A stretch of DNA of 64,000 bases from Vibrio sp. RE86 (GCF_013114545.1 NZ_VTXI01000001.1:372001-436000); one strand, 5' to 3'; numbered from the stretch's first letter, positions 51,408 through 61,289 are shown. Made by a program: numbers and translations. Notes: generated by a model from the letters alone, not told the origin.

Positions 51408-51681
51408 ACCTGCTTTCACATCAAAACCTGTAGTAGTGGCTATCGGTGGTACTGATTTCGAATTCAATCCAACGGTGCAAGATGCGAACAACCATACCAA
51501 TGACATGATGCCGAATAACAAAGTAGCTCCTGCATACACGTATTTGACTCGCACTGTTAAACCAGAGCAGAAAGAAGCGCTGATCGAGTTACTTGATAGC
51601 GTGCCCGGTCTAACCATTGAGCTGTTCGCAACGGTGAGTAATGCCTCTAAAGGTGGCATTGAAATCTCACTAAAAAAATAA
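51400..51681 (+). CDS. Tail assembly chaperone, short form (gpE-type position)
   Basis: 93 residues from the ATG at 51400 behind GAGAAG. KPVVVAIGGTDFEFNPTVQD and YLTRTVKPEQKEALIELLDS are the visible features. It lies directly before the tape-measure gene, the fixed place of tail chaperones, and ends in an A7 run with a stop that a -1 shift avoids. Confidence 0.82.
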   Translation: MTKPAFTSKPVVVAIGGTDFEFNPTVQDANNHTNDMMPNNKVAPAYTYLTRTVKPEQKEALIELLDSVPGLTIELFATVSNASKGGIEISLKK

Positions 51682-51866
51682 CTAACAGGGCAAAGCGGAT
51701 TGAAGATAACCCACTTGAACAAGCCTTTGCCCTGCGTCGTCATTTTCTACCCAATGAACCAGACGACGAACAAAGTTTAAGCCGCGCTATCTGGCTGGAT
51801 AAACACCAGTTCGAACGCGAAGAAAGAGCAGTAATGAGCGCAATTAGCCGATTGTTCAATAACTAA
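51400..51866 (+). CDS. Tail assembly chaperone, -1 frameshift form (E+E' type)
   Basis: The heptamer A-AAA-AAA (51672-51678, in the 0 frame CTA AAA AAA TAA) is a canonical -1 slippery site. Slipping there skips the stop and opens a frame to the TAA at 51864-51866. This adds about 62 residues, including LEQAFALRRHFLPNEPDDEQ and FEREERAVMSAISRLF. The added frame has no start codon of its own early on, yet it is coding-like. It matches the E/E' design of P2 and other long-tailed phages. Confidence 0.7.
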
Positions 51867-51881
51867 GGTAAGCATTACGCA

Positions 51882-53702
51882 ATGAGTATGGAAAAGCTAT
51901 TAATGCATGTGGCACTGGTTGACCAAATTACCAAGCCGCTGCAAGGCATTACCAAAGAAGTGCAATCTTCCATGGAAGCAGGCAAACAAGGCATGCAGAA
52001 CATGGCAACAGGTGGTGCAGGTTTGGTTGCTACTGGCTTTGCTATACAAAATGCGTTGATGCCTGCCATTGAAATGGACAGAAAACTAGGTGAGGTTAAA
52101 TCACTTGGTGTCACTGATGATGCGTTAAAACAGTTACAAGCAACGGCTTTAGATTTTGCTGCTGAGTACGGCAAATCAGCAACTGAGTTTGTTGGTGCTT
52201 CCTATGATATTCAATCCGCTATTGCGGGGTTAAGCGGTGATGAGCTTTCTCAATTTACTAAAGCTTCGGGTGTGCTTGCTGCTGCGACTAAAGCTGACAC
52301 TGCCACTATCACCAGTTACATGGGCACCATGTACGGGATATTTAAGAACCAAGCTACAGAAATGGGCAAAGGTGAATGGGTTGAACAAGTAGCTGGCATG
52401 ACCGCCAGTGCCGTTCAAATGTTCAAGACAACGGGTAGTGAAATGAGTAGTGCCTTTACAAGTGTGGGTGCTAATGCTACGTCGGCAGGTATTGCGATGT
52501 CTGAACAAATGGCGATCTTAGGTACGTTGCAAGCCACTATGAGCGGCAGTGAAGCCGGTACCAAATATAAAGCATTCCTAGCGGGTGTCGGCGCGGCGCA
52601 AGACAAACTTAATCTGTCTTTTACTGATAGCCAAGGTCAGATGTTACCTGTACTCGATATCCTCGATAAGTTGAAAGGCAAATTCGGTGACACGATTGAT
52701 GTGGCAGAAAGTGATGCACTGAAAAAGGCATTTGGCTCGGAAGAAGCTGTCAGCATGATCAAGTTGCTCATGGCTGATACAGAAGGTTTGGCTGGAAGCA
52801 TTGAACAGCTTGGACAAATTCAAGGTATGTCAAAAGCCGAAGAAATGGCCAGTGCGATGACCGACCAATGGGAACGGCTCGAAGCCTCATGGTTTGCCGT
52901 TCGAGCTGCTGTTTTTGGTGCCATTCTTCCGTCTATCAATGCCATTGTAGGTTCAATGGCTAATGGCTTGGTTTACATCACTGGTTGGACACAAGAATTT
53001 CCTTGGTTGGCTGAAATTCTGGGCTATGTCGCTATTGCGGGTTTATCCCTTGGTGGCGTAGTCGCAACACTATCGCTTGCAATGGGTATCGGGCAGATGA
53101 TGTCGGGTGGTTGGGCTGTGACGATGACAGGTTTGAGTTCTGTTATGTCTTTACTTCGAATCAATACGATTGCAACAACCGCCGCTGCTTGGCTATTTAA
53201 TGCAGCTTTATGGGCGAACCCAATCACGTGGGTAGTGGCTGGTATTGCACTGCTTATTGGTGGTGTAGCCGCTGCAATTTATTGGTGGGACGACTTAACT
53301 GCAGCATTCAAAGATACCGCTTGGTTCAAAGTAATTGCAGGAGCTATTGAGGGTATTGTTGATCTGCTGAACATGATTCCCGGTGTGGATATTGAACTGG
53401 GCAGTAAGGTTGATACACCAGAAGTGAGTGCAGCAGTTCAAGCCGAACGCAACGCACCTAAATCTATTCAGCCAATGCAGTTTGAAGCCGCAGAAATGCC
53501 AACAGGTAACGGTGGCAGCATTGCCGAATACAAACAGCCGGGAGCAATGCCAACACTACCGCCAAGCATGGTTCAAAACGTAACGACTACCCATAAACCA
53601 CAAGGCGGCAATATGAACTCATACGGTGATGTATACATCACTGCACCGAATGGAATTACACCAGACCAGTTAGCCGAATGGGATGAACTCAATGCCGGAT
53701 AG
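51882..53702 (+). CDS. Tail tape-measure protein (P2 gpT-like)
   Basis: 606 residues. The N-terminal half is helical with a typical TMP-minor domain (LDFAAEYGKSATEFVGASYD, MSEQMAILGTLQATMSGSEA). Hydrophobic segments at about 350-470 (GYVAIAGLSLGGVVATLSLA and others) match the membrane-active region of tape measures. At about 0.15 nm per residue it predicts a tail near 90 nm. Its end overlaps the next gene by 11 bp. Confidence 0.93.
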   Translation: MSMEKLLMHVALVDQITKPLQGITKEVQSSMEAGKQGMQNMATGGAGLVATGFAIQNALMPAIEMDRKLGEVKSLGVTDDALKQLQATALDFAAEYGKSATEFVGASYDIQSAIAGLSGDELSQFTKASGVLAAATKADTATITSYMGTMYGIFKNQATEMGKGEWVEQVAGMTASAVQMFKTTGSEMSSAFTSVGANATSAGIAMSEQMAILGTLQATMSGSEAGTKYKAFLAGVGAAQDKLNLSFTDSQGQMLPVLDILDKLKGKFGDTIDVAESDALKKAFGSEEAVSMIKLLMADTEGLAGSIEQLGQIQGMSKAEEMASAMTDQWERLEASWFAVRAAVFGAILPSINAIVGSMANGLVYITGWTQEFPWLAEILGYVAIAGLSLGGVVATLSLAMGIGQMMSGGWAVTMTGLSSVMSLLRINTIATTAAAWLFNAALWANPITWVVAGIALLIGGVAAAIYWWDDLTAAFKDTAWFKVIAGAIEGIVDLLNMIPGVDIELGSKVDTPEVSAAVQAERNAPKSIQPMQFEAAEMPTGNGGSIAEYKQPGAMPTLPPSMVQNVTTTHKPQGGNMNSYGDVYITAPNGITPDQLAEWDELNAG

Positions 53703-54033
53703 TAAAAAATATATCGACATTAAAGTGATTGATGGCGGTTGGGATATGGACGCAGGTCAACAACCTGCTGAATGCAGCGATTTATACAGCATCGCACAAG
53801 ATATTAAGCACGCCATTATGGAGTCGGGTTTAGCCCGTCAATTGGTTGCTGAACGCAACCCAGCGTTACGCGCTGATGTAATGGTGCAGATTGAGCAGTT
53901 AGCCGAGCGTGATGTGAGACTCGTTCCCGGTACTGCAACCGTAACAGAATTAGATGCGGGTGAAATTACCTTAACCGCAACCGCTTATGAATATGGTGAT
54001 CTAGAACTTTCTGTAGGAGAGAACGGGGCATGA
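53692..54033 (+). CDS. DUF2590-type baseplate protein (gp25/gpW position)
   Basis: 113 residues from the ATG at 53692. SGLARQLVAERNPALRADVM and RDVRLVPGTATVTELDAGEI recall the DUF2590 family. The gene sits between tape measure and the gpJ-like wedge protein, where the T4 gp25-like protein lies in P2-type phages. A baseplate wedge role is inferred. Overlaps gpJ by 4 bp. Confidence 0.7.
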   Translation: MPDSKKYIDIKVIDGGWDMDAGQQPAECSDLYSIAQDIKHAIMESGLARQLVAERNPALRADVMVQIEQLAERDVRLVPGTATVTELDAGEITLTATAYEYGDLELSVGENGA

Positions 54034-55220
54034 GCAAACGACCAAACGCAGACTTTGTTGAGATTCTAAGTGAATCGGGTGTGCCTGTTGCCGAAGATGA
54101 ATTTGAAGCCAAGCTAAAACAAGAAGTCGTGGGAGCTGGCAGCAAGGTATCTAATGACTCTGAAATGTCACCGTTTTGGCGATGGGTTCGCGCCGCTGTA
54201 GTTACGCCATGTGTGTGGCTGATCAAAACACTACTAGCAGAACACGTGATGCCAAATATGTTTGTGGCAACGGCAGAGCGTTGGGCTTTAGAGCTGAAAG
54301 CTTGGGAACATGACATCGAGCCGAAAGACGCAGAGAAAACACAAGGCAATATCACCTTAACCAAGGCGAACGCTGCTGATGCTGTCACGATAGAAGCGGG
54401 TAAAGTGGTTCAAACCCTGCCGATTGATGGTGTGGTGTATAAGGTTCGAGTGCTTGCTGAAACCGTGATTGATGCGGGGCAGTTAACGGGCAAAGTTCTG
54501 GTTGAAGCATTTGAAGCAGGCGCAGCTTTTAACTTACCTGCAGGTTACTTTAATATCATTCCAGAAGAGATTCCGGGCATTGTCGATGCGGTTAACGAAC
54601 CTGACTGGATAACCAAATTAGGCGCAGACGCTGAAAGCAATGAAGAACTGGCACTGCGTATTCAGAACGCTTTCACCAGTTCGGGTGAATGGCACATTGA
54701 TGATGTTTACCGCTCCATTATTTCCAGTGTTGCCGGGATTCGTAGCGACAATATCTATTTCAACAATACAGGTAAAGTGACACCGGGCACTGCAGAAGCA
54801 TTGATCTTGATGGAAGTCGGAGCAACACCACAATCCGTTCTTGACCAGTTAAATGACTACATTATGGCTAAAGGGCATCACGGGCATGGTGATGTGCTGA
54901 CTTGTAAAGCTATTCCAGATACTGAGCACGATGTGATCGCCGATGTTGTTTTGGTGGCGAACTTAGACGAAGCAACCAAAGTTAATGAGCTGCTAGAAGT
55001 CGAAGACCGTATCAGGGCCGCATTTCGTGAGACTGCCGCTTATCCAGAAATGACCCGCGCAAAACCAGAAAGCCGCTTTAGCCTTTCTCTGCTTGGTACT
55101 GAAATTCACACCAATATGGCGCAGGTCGAATCGGTAAAGTTCACCGTAGGCGGAAAGGTTCAAGAGGACATTATCAGCGACCTAGAGCAACCACGTTTGA
55201 AAACGCTAACGGTAAGGTAG
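54030..55220 (+). CDS. Baseplate wedge protein (P2 gpJ-like)
   Basis: 396 residues. HVMPNMFVATAERWALELKA near 75-95 and GKVTPGTAEALILMEVGATP near 250-270 match the Baseplate_J family (T4 gp6-like). It forms the wedge ring of the contractile baseplate. Confidence 0.92.
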   Translation: MSKRPNADFVEILSESGVPVAEDEFEAKLKQEVVGAGSKVSNDSEMSPFWRWVRAAVVTPCVWLIKTLLAEHVMPNMFVATAERWALELKAWEHDIEPKDAEKTQGNITLTKANAADAVTIEAGKVVQTLPIDGVVYKVRVLAETVIDAGQLTGKVLVEAFEAGAAFNLPAGYFNIIPEEIPGIVDAVNEPDWITKLGADAESNEELALRIQNAFTSSGEWHIDDVYRSIISSVAGIRSDNIYFNNTGKVTPGTAEALILMEVGATPQSVLDQLNDYIMAKGHHGHGDVLTCKAIPDTEHDVIADVVLVANLDEATKVNELLEVEDRIRAAFRETAAYPEMTRAKPESRFSLSLLGTEIHTNMAQVESVKFTVGGKVQEDIISDLEQPRLKTLTVR

Positions 55221-55226
55221 TAAGCC

Positions 55227-55889
55227 ATGTCTGAACCTGAAAGCTACAACCAAGAGCAACATGCACCAGAGTTACCGGAAACGGTTATTCCATGGTGGCA
55301 AGACGGCACCACCACATCGGAAGAAGTCAAAGAGCCGCACTTTCTATCAAAAGGCGTGTTCGAATTTTTCCAAATGGTTTGGGGTTGGTTGCTGTTCCCG
55401 CTTCGCCAAATGGATGCGCTGACATGCAGCGAGAACACCTTAGAGTTAATGGCTTGGGATAGAGACATCAAACGCTTTGAGGGTGAGCCGCTTTCTCTGT
55501 TTCGTAAACGAGTGAAATACGCTGCCGTGAATGCCAAAGACGCAGGCAGCGTTGCAGGGTTTAAGCGAATTTTTGAAAGGCTGGGCATTGGTATCGTTGC
55601 GTTTAAAGAGCGTGAAGATGCAGTGCAGTGGGACGTTTGCACCATTGAGCTAACAGACGGTGATATTTCCAATAACACCAAGTTGGTTCAAACCCTGATT
55701 GAACAGTATGGCCGGACATGTCGCCGCTATCGTTTTCAAGTGACGTTCCCGACAACCTTAACCATTGCCAGTGGTGAGTTCTCACACAATTTCAGCCTGT
55801 TTTTAGCGGAGGCTAAGCAAGCCGTTGAAATGAACGTGAAACCACAGCCAGTTGAACATCAACAACAAGTATTCATTGCCAGCCTTTAG
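55227..55889 (+). CDS. Tail protein (P2 gpI-like)
   Basis: 220 residues. LLFPLRQMDALTCSENTLEL, MAWDRDIKRFEGEPLSLFRK and RVKYAAVNAKDAGSVAGFKR match gpI, the wedge protein that links baseplate and fibre. It follows gpJ as usual. Confidence 0.88.
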   Translation: MSEPESYNQEQHAPELPETVIPWWQDGTTTSEEVKEPHFLSKGVFEFFQMVWGWLLFPLRQMDALTCSENTLELMAWDRDIKRFEGEPLSLFRKRVKYAAVNAKDAGSVAGFKRIFERLGIGIVAFKEREDAVQWDVCTIELTDGDISNNTKLVQTLIEQYGRTCRRYRFQVTFPTTLTIASGEFSHNFSLFLAEAKQAVEMNVKPQPVEHQQQVFIASL

Positions 55890-55939
55890 TTGGTAAACAT
55901 TTGTATAGCCAGTTAAAGAAAAATAGGGGGAGGTACCCA

Positions 55940-57514
55940 ATGAGCCAAACGGCAATCCCGCTCGAATTTGAGCGTTACTTGCAAAATCAGATTAGTGTCG
56001 GTGATGCACCAGACATGAACGAAATGATTTTTGCGCACATTCCGGGGCTAGACCCAAGCCAGCCAATTAATCGTGAAAATGGTTTGCCTGATGTTTCGCT
56101 ATGGGTTCACCAACAAGACATCGACCAAGTGGGCAAACTTGGTGACAACGCACTGGCGTATTCAGTGGTGATCCCCGGTACCGTTGCAGAGTTCACCTTT
56201 AATGCGATTTATCTACGTGACAAGAATGTGCCGAATTCTTGCGGGATGGTGGTTCACAAGGCCGAAGAAACCAAAGAAAACGGTATGGCTAGCACTAAGT
56301 CATTAGTGCAAGCCTATGACGGGGCCGCGCAAATCGCTGGAATTACTGTTGATGCTTCGACTTGGCAGATTGACTATCAAGCACGTTTGAAAGGTATCGA
56401 AGAAGACCACCGTTTAGCCTGCTTAGATAACTATGGTCACACGGCTTTTGTTGATGGGTTCGACGTGACCCAACAAGCTGACCCGAATAAATACAAAGTG
56501 ACTCCTGGTGTTGTTTATGTCGGTGGTTTACGTGGTGTTCTGGCACAAGAAGTAATCCAAACTATCGCTACTAAACCTAATGGTTTGTATGTGGATATCG
56601 TTCGACAAGGTACAGCGCTGTCAGTGTGGGAAAACAAAGTCACGATTGCAGTTTCTGAAACTGAGCTAACCGATTATGTCGACGGCAACGATGAACAGCA
56701 CTACGTAGCAAAATTGGCCGGAATTAATGCTGATGGTTCGGTGGTTGATTGGCGGGAAAAAGGTGGCTTAGCTGAGCATGTAGCTGATAGTGATCCTCAT
56801 GCGCAGTATTTAAAAGAAAGTGAATACAATCAAGATAAAGCAGCTCAAGAGGCTAGCTTAGTGAAGTTGCCTCACTATCCAGAAATAATGACGGTAAATA
56901 ATCAGCTAGATATTAGCTTGGTTGGAACGACTATCACGGTTGCTGATAATCAAGTTGTTCGGTTGTATGGATGGAAAGACTTCAATACTACTGATCTTCA
57001 AACAAAGTCATTTGAAATTGATTTGGCTAAAACCTATCACTTGAGATTTACGGAAGATCATGCTCTAGAGCTTAAAGATTTGTCTGATGTGGGTTATAAC
57101 CCAACGTCAAAGGCTGAAACAGACCCTAGTTTTGATAGTGCCTATGACGACATGCTGCTTGCCAAGATTGAAACAGGAACACTAACCCCACTCATTAATA
57201 AGCATGAACTGCATGCAGAGATGCAAATGGTAGGGATGAATACTAACCCTGTCCACCCTGCCCGTATTTTTACATACAACTGGGCGAGAACTCCTTTTCA
57301 AGTCGAAGGTTTAATTATTGGCATGAATGCTCACTCCATGACAGCTTTTGAGGATTGGAATAACTCATTCCGTGAAAGAGTTTCAGCTTTTGATGTTTTG
57401 TTGGTGAATCTCAATCGATACACGGTACATCATAAATATCGAGCACTCGACGACAACGTTAATTGGGAGGGAGGTCAGCTAGGTGTTCGATTTAAACAAG
57501 AGGTGAGAGCATGA
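55940..57514 (+). CDS. Tail fibre protein
   Basis: 524 residues from the ATG at 55940 behind GGGGGAGG; an upstream in-frame start lacks a ribosome site. The N-terminal region (GVVYVGGLRGVLAQEVIQTI and similar) resembles the baseplate-attachment part of phage fibres, with repeats of short beta segments. LAEHVADSDPHAQYLKESEY near 280 is the H-x-D-P-H-x-Q-Y fibre repeat motif. The C-terminal 200 residues should bind the host receptor. No invertase gene for fibre switching is near. Confidence 0.88.
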   Translation: MSQTAIPLEFERYLQNQISVGDAPDMNEMIFAHIPGLDPSQPINRENGLPDVSLWVHQQDIDQVGKLGDNALAYSVVIPGTVAEFTFNAIYLRDKNVPNSCGMVVHKAEETKENGMASTKSLVQAYDGAAQIAGITVDASTWQIDYQARLKGIEEDHRLACLDNYGHTAFVDGFDVTQQADPNKYKVTPGVVYVGGLRGVLAQEVIQTIATKPNGLYVDIVRQGTALSVWENKVTIAVSETELTDYVDGNDEQHYVAKLAGINADGSVVDWREKGGLAEHVADSDPHAQYLKESEYNQDKAAQEASLVKLPHYPEIMTVNNQLDISLVGTTITVADNQVVRLYGWKDFNTTDLQTKSFEIDLAKTYHLRFTEDHALELKDLSDVGYNPTSKAETDPSFDSAYDDMLLAKIETGTLTPLINKHELHAEMQMVGMNTNPVHPARIFTYNWARTPFQVEGLIIGMNAHSMTAFEDWNNSFRERVSAFDVLLVNLNRYTVHHKYRALDDNVNWEGGQLGVRFKQEVRA

Positions 57515-58002
57515 TAACAGTACAAGTTCAATCGGGTAGTGACATTCCCAATCTAGCCTTTGGCTCAATGCCTAACTTGTTGACCGTGCCTGACAACTTA
57601 ACAGGTGCGTTGTCATTAGATCGGCTTCGAGTCGTTGACGGTGATCTCGTTGATGCAGCGGGTTATTCTCGATTTTACATCGATGAAGTCGGGGTTAAGC
57701 ATATCAAGCAGCATGATGAAACTTGGCAGGAAATAGAGTGCGGTTATTCTGATGTGCTTATTAAAGATGGTCCAGTATGGCGATTAAAAACCGAACAAGA
57801 CGTTTATCAAGAGCAATACAAAGCCGTTGATGATAAGCGTCAATCTGAGTACACCCAACGCGTTCGCCCGCATCTTGAAGAAGCTGAAATTAAAAAGCAC
57901 ATGGGAGACCAAGCCGAATACTCCCGGCTGATGGACTTAGCCGTCCAAGAACGAGAGCTAATCCAAACCGAAAACCCTTGGCCGACTCCGCCAGAGGTCT
58001 AA
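57511..58002 (+). CDS. Tail-fibre-associated protein, possible assembly chaperone
   Basis: 163 residues, overlapping the fibre stop by 4 bp. The C-terminal half is a charged helix ending LIQTENPWPTPPEV, a proline-rich end like that of Tfa-type fibre assembly proteins. The role is inferred from place and shape. Confidence 0.6.
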   Translation: MITVQVQSGSDIPNLAFGSMPNLLTVPDNLTGALSLDRLRVVDGDLVDAAGYSRFYIDEVGVKHIKQHDETWQEIECGYSDVLIKDGPVWRLKTEQDVYQEQYKAVDDKRQSEYTQRVRPHLEEAEIKKHMGDQAEYSRLMDLAVQERELIQTENPWPTPPEV

Positions 58003-58005
58003 TGT

Positions 58006-58893
58006 ATGTGGAAACAATCCCCACTTAGTTGGCCTAGCAGTTCGCAAGCAATTCAAACCAGTGCCGAGCAGGTAACAGACCAAATCGGCACAGCGATGAA
58101 TGATGCAGTTAGCCGCTTAACTAACCTTGAAAGTGACGCCAGTTATGGGCGTCACTCTTTAAGTGAAGAAGCGAATGCGTTATTTGGGTTGCGTGGTGAT
58201 CTTGAGTCTTTGTTAAGAACTGGCACTGTACTAACCACCACACCTTACCAGTTTCAAGTTGGCACCAAGTTGGATTCAGGTTGTTACCTAAACCCACAGA
58301 CAGCAGTCAAAGTACTATCAAGTAAACTGCGTGATCATGCTGATAAGCACCGACCAAATGGTCATCTTCATTGTGTCGCGCTTATGGTGACAGCTTCACA
58401 ACTAACTCTGTTTTCTAATCAGTTAGCGGACATTGTTTCTGTGTTCCCTTTACCTGATTGGTGTCAGGTAGCTAGGCAAACTCGGGCACTAGTGAACAAT
58501 GAGACAGATAAGTTTCACCAATCTGCAGCAATTGTGCAGCCGCGTTTTAAGCCAATGTCATTTATAAACGTTAATCCTTTACGTAGTTCTCTGAATCTTC
58601 AAGGTACGCAAATCGCCACACTTGAATCTCTAGCGAATGATGAGAGTAGTGTGATCGATAAACTCAATACGTTGTCGGTAAAGCGAGCAAGTAAATTGGA
58701 TGAGGTAAAGGCTAAAGTAAACGCATTGAAAAACCTAAAAGGTAGTGTTTACGCTTTTTCTGTTACTGGTAATGCTGAAAGCATCGCAACGCAGATTAGC
58801 CAAGCGGGTGCGCCTAACAATCATCAATTTACCGTGGCAAGTTTATTGCTTAGCCATGAACCAATGACCTTTTTTGAGGAGTTGCTATGTTAG
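58006..58893 (+). CDS. Phage tail/baseplate protein of unknown role
   Basis: 295 residues, mostly helical, with TALVNNETDKF-type and coiled segments (TLSVKRASKLDEVKAKVNAL). It ends overlapping the next gene by 7 bp. Placed between fibre and hub genes as in K139-like phages. No family is recognised with confidence. Confidence 0.65.
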   Translation: MWKQSPLSWPSSSQAIQTSAEQVTDQIGTAMNDAVSRLTNLESDASYGRHSLSEEANALFGLRGDLESLLRTGTVLTTTPYQFQVGTKLDSGCYLNPQTAVKVLSSKLRDHADKHRPNGHLHCVALMVTASQLTLFSNQLADIVSVFPLPDWCQVARQTRALVNNETDKFHQSAAIVQPRFKPMSFINVNPLRSSLNLQGTQIATLESLANDESSVIDKLNTLSVKRASKLDEVKAKVNALKNLKGSVYAFSVTGNAESIATQISQAGAPNNHQFTVASLLLSHEPMTFFEELLC

Positions 58894-59360
58894 CTCTCGA
58901 TGGTGTGCCGGTTAACTTGGACTCGATGAAAGTTGAAATGTCGATGGAGTTGAAAGACCAAGACATGAGCGGCCAATCATCGGGTACCGATACGGCAGAA
59001 CAAGGCGATAAAGGCAAGAAACTGACCTTTAGTGGCCGTGTACCTTTCACACGTGTAGAAACGCTCACCCAGTTGTATTCGCTTGCATCGAACAAAGACG
59101 AAACCAATACACGCAGGGTCTATCGGATTGGTAACGACATTGCGTTAGCACTCAAGATTCGCAATGTGAAATTCACTGGCCGTATCAATGCGAGAGAGCA
59201 TGAAACTTTACAGGCTTGGAACATCTCTTTTGAGTTGCGAGAGCACAACAGTGTGGCAGAACAAAAAGAGCAACGAGCCAAAGAGCAAACCAAACCGGAA
59301 CAGCGAGAAAACACCCGACTAAAACAGGCACTGAATAACGCAGAGGAAGCAACGCAATGA
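58887..59360 (+). CDS. Tail/baseplate protein before the hub gene
   Basis: 157 residues. The start region MLALDGVPVNLDSMKVEMSM, then KKLTFSGRVPFTRVETLTQL, suggests a beta-rich tail-tube-like fold. The last 35 residues are a charged coil. Overlaps the hub gene by 4 bp. Possibly the adaptor between tube and hub; this is inference. Confidence 0.6.
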   Translation: MLALDGVPVNLDSMKVEMSMELKDQDMSGQSSGTDTAEQGDKGKKLTFSGRVPFTRVETLTQLYSLASNKDETNTRRVYRIGNDIALALKIRNVKFTGRINAREHETLQAWNISFELREHNSVAEQKEQRAKEQTKPEQRENTRLKQALNNAEEATQ

Positions 59361-60994
59361 AGCTAGAAAAACGTCTGTTTATTAGTGGTGAAGAAGTCAA
59401 ACTGGTTAGTAACATGGTGAGTCTAAAGCTATCGCTAGGCAGTGTTGCTATCTTCGAAATTGAAACTACGGAAAAGCCAGAGCAGTTTGCGTCCGTGCGT
59501 TTTGATATTGGTTATGAGAACAAAACCGCCCCATGGTTTGAGGGGTATATCGACAAAGTTCAACCTGCAGCCAATGGTTACCATAAAATTACGGTTAAAG
59601 AACTGGTAGGCATTTTGTCAAAACGCTGGTCGGTAAGCATAGAGCATCCAACCGCAGAGCAGGTGATCGGCGTTCTTTCTGATTTGACGGGGCTTGAGTT
59701 TAATTTGCCTGATGCTGACTACATCACAACCGCTATTCCAAACTTTGTTTGCCAAGGAACTGGCTATCAATGTTTAGAGCAAATCGCCAAGGCGTTTTCT
59801 ATTCCAGATTGTGTTTGGTTCCAACATACTGATCAGGTCGTGTACTTCGGTTCGTATCAAGATAGTCACTTCGACAATAAACCTATGCCGATACCGGAAG
59901 AGTTCACCAGTCGCCAAAGTGGTAACAGTGTCACCTTTGTTCCGTTCCCTATGTTAAGACCGGGCAGAGTCATGAACGACAAGCGAGTTAATCGAGTTGA
60001 TTTGATTCAAGATGAAATGACCGCTTATTGGAAGACTGAACAATCCGAAGTACCACCGAAGAAACGTGAAACACTGCAGAACTTCCCAGAGTTGGCAGCA
60101 GGTTTTCATTTGCCTAAGTTTGGTCGTGTAGAGGTAGTAAGAGATACAGCGACAGCCGGGCAAGTTGCTGACCCATTCCGCCCAAGGTTTGCGGTAGACG
60201 TTCAGGTGCTTGATGAAAACTTAAACCCAGATATTAATGTGCCTGTCTATCGTTCGATTCCATTGCCTGTTCATATGAGTGGGCATGAATCTGGATTGCT
60301 GTCTTACCCTTTAGAGGGGACATTGGTTGAAATCGCTTTCGCATATGGTCGCAATGACAGACCTATCATTCGTAGTGTTTATGGTCGTGAATATGCGTTA
60401 CCGTCAATAGAGCCGGGGGAACAACTGCAGCAGCAACGTGAAGAGGTCTGCAATCGGATAGATGCAGCAGGAAATACCACCCAACAAACAGACCAAACTC
60501 AAAAGCAACGGGCTTTCGAGAAGATAGATGAAGCAGACCGTTATTTAGCAATGTATGGTCAGCACCATATTTTGGTTGATGAGCACAGCATTGAAGAAGT
60601 GATCGGCAAAAAGCTTATTGAAGCACTAGGCGCGATTAACCTAATTGCAGGTGATGACATTGTGCTAGGCAGTTTAGGCAACATGCAAACCGCGACTGCT
60701 GGCGAATTGGTGGAGACTATCGGCAAAGTTCGCCGAAGTATTGCTGCTGATCACCAGTGGCTGCAGTCACCAAAAACGTGGGTAGGCTCAAAGCAAGAGA
60801 ATGTCTTGATTCTTCTGTCTGAACTTATGCAGACAGTGAAAGAACTGGCCGACACTCTAGCTGGGCATACTCATCGAAGCCCGGAAACAGGGGCTCCGAC
60901 TTCTGAACCGCATCAAAGTGGTGAAATAACTGGGCATGGCAAAGACAGTAAAGCACTAAAAGATCGCTTAGACCCAATAACGAAACCGAAATGA
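59357..60994 (+). CDS. Baseplate hub-spike fusion protein (gpD + gpV like)
   Basis: 545 residues. Residues 1-260 are like the hub domain (T4 gp27 / P2 gpD): GYHKITVKELVGILSKRWSV, then AEQVIGVLSDLTGLEFNLPD. Residues 290-360 carry an OB-like segment (LPVHMSGHESGLLSYPLEGT, then IRSVYGRE), and the rest is spike-like. The C-terminal LAGHTHRSPETGAPTSEP has the H-x-H pair that binds iron at spike tips. P2 encodes hub and spike separately; here they are one chain, as in VgrG. Confidence 0.82.
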   Translation: MKLEKRLFISGEEVKLVSNMVSLKLSLGSVAIFEIETTEKPEQFASVRFDIGYENKTAPWFEGYIDKVQPAANGYHKITVKELVGILSKRWSVSIEHPTAEQVIGVLSDLTGLEFNLPDADYITTAIPNFVCQGTGYQCLEQIAKAFSIPDCVWFQHTDQVVYFGSYQDSHFDNKPMPIPEEFTSRQSGNSVTFVPFPMLRPGRVMNDKRVNRVDLIQDEMTAYWKTEQSEVPPKKRETLQNFPELAAGFHLPKFGRVEVVRDTATAGQVADPFRPRFAVDVQVLDENLNPDINVPVYRSIPLPVHMSGHESGLLSYPLEGTLVEIAFAYGRNDRPIIRSVYGREYALPSIEPGEQLQQQREEVCNRIDAAGNTTQQTDQTQKQRAFEKIDEADRYLAMYGQHHILVDEHSIEEVIGKKLIEALGAINLIAGDDIVLGSLGNMQTATAGELVETIGKVRRSIAADHQWLQSPKTWVGSKQENVLILLSELMQTVKELADTLAGHTHRSPETGAPTSEPHQSGEITGHGKDSKALKDRLDPITKPK

Positions 60995-61017
60995 CACCAC
61001 CCTAAACGCCCACAATC

Positions 61018-61045
61018 AACGCAGCCAAACGGCTGCGTTTCTTTA
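61018..61045 (+). terminator. Terminator of the phage late operon
   Basis: AACGCAGCC (61018-61026) pairs perfectly with GGCTGCGTT (61031-61039) over AAAC, followed by TCTTTAT. Confidence 0.85.
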
Positions 61046-61289
61046 TGCCCACATCAAGGCGAAACCAGAACAACGCCACTACGGGGCAAACAGCAACCAC
61101 AGAGCCACGAAACACAAAGACCGGATGACAAAATCCGCACTCTCCTCACCCGCCTGCGCGGTTTTTCGATCAGTTTTTTTACAGTTTTTGAGTTATGAAA
61201 AATAAGGGTGTCAGAAAGCCAAGCGGATAAGGTGCAAAGCCTTTTGCTAAAAGGGGCTTCGGGGTGGGAAAAGCCCTATCAAAATGGCT

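Noticed and set aside
51682..51866. Separate gene after the tail chaperone
   Set aside because: No start codon early in the frame; the A7 slippery site in phase explains it better as a frameshift extension.
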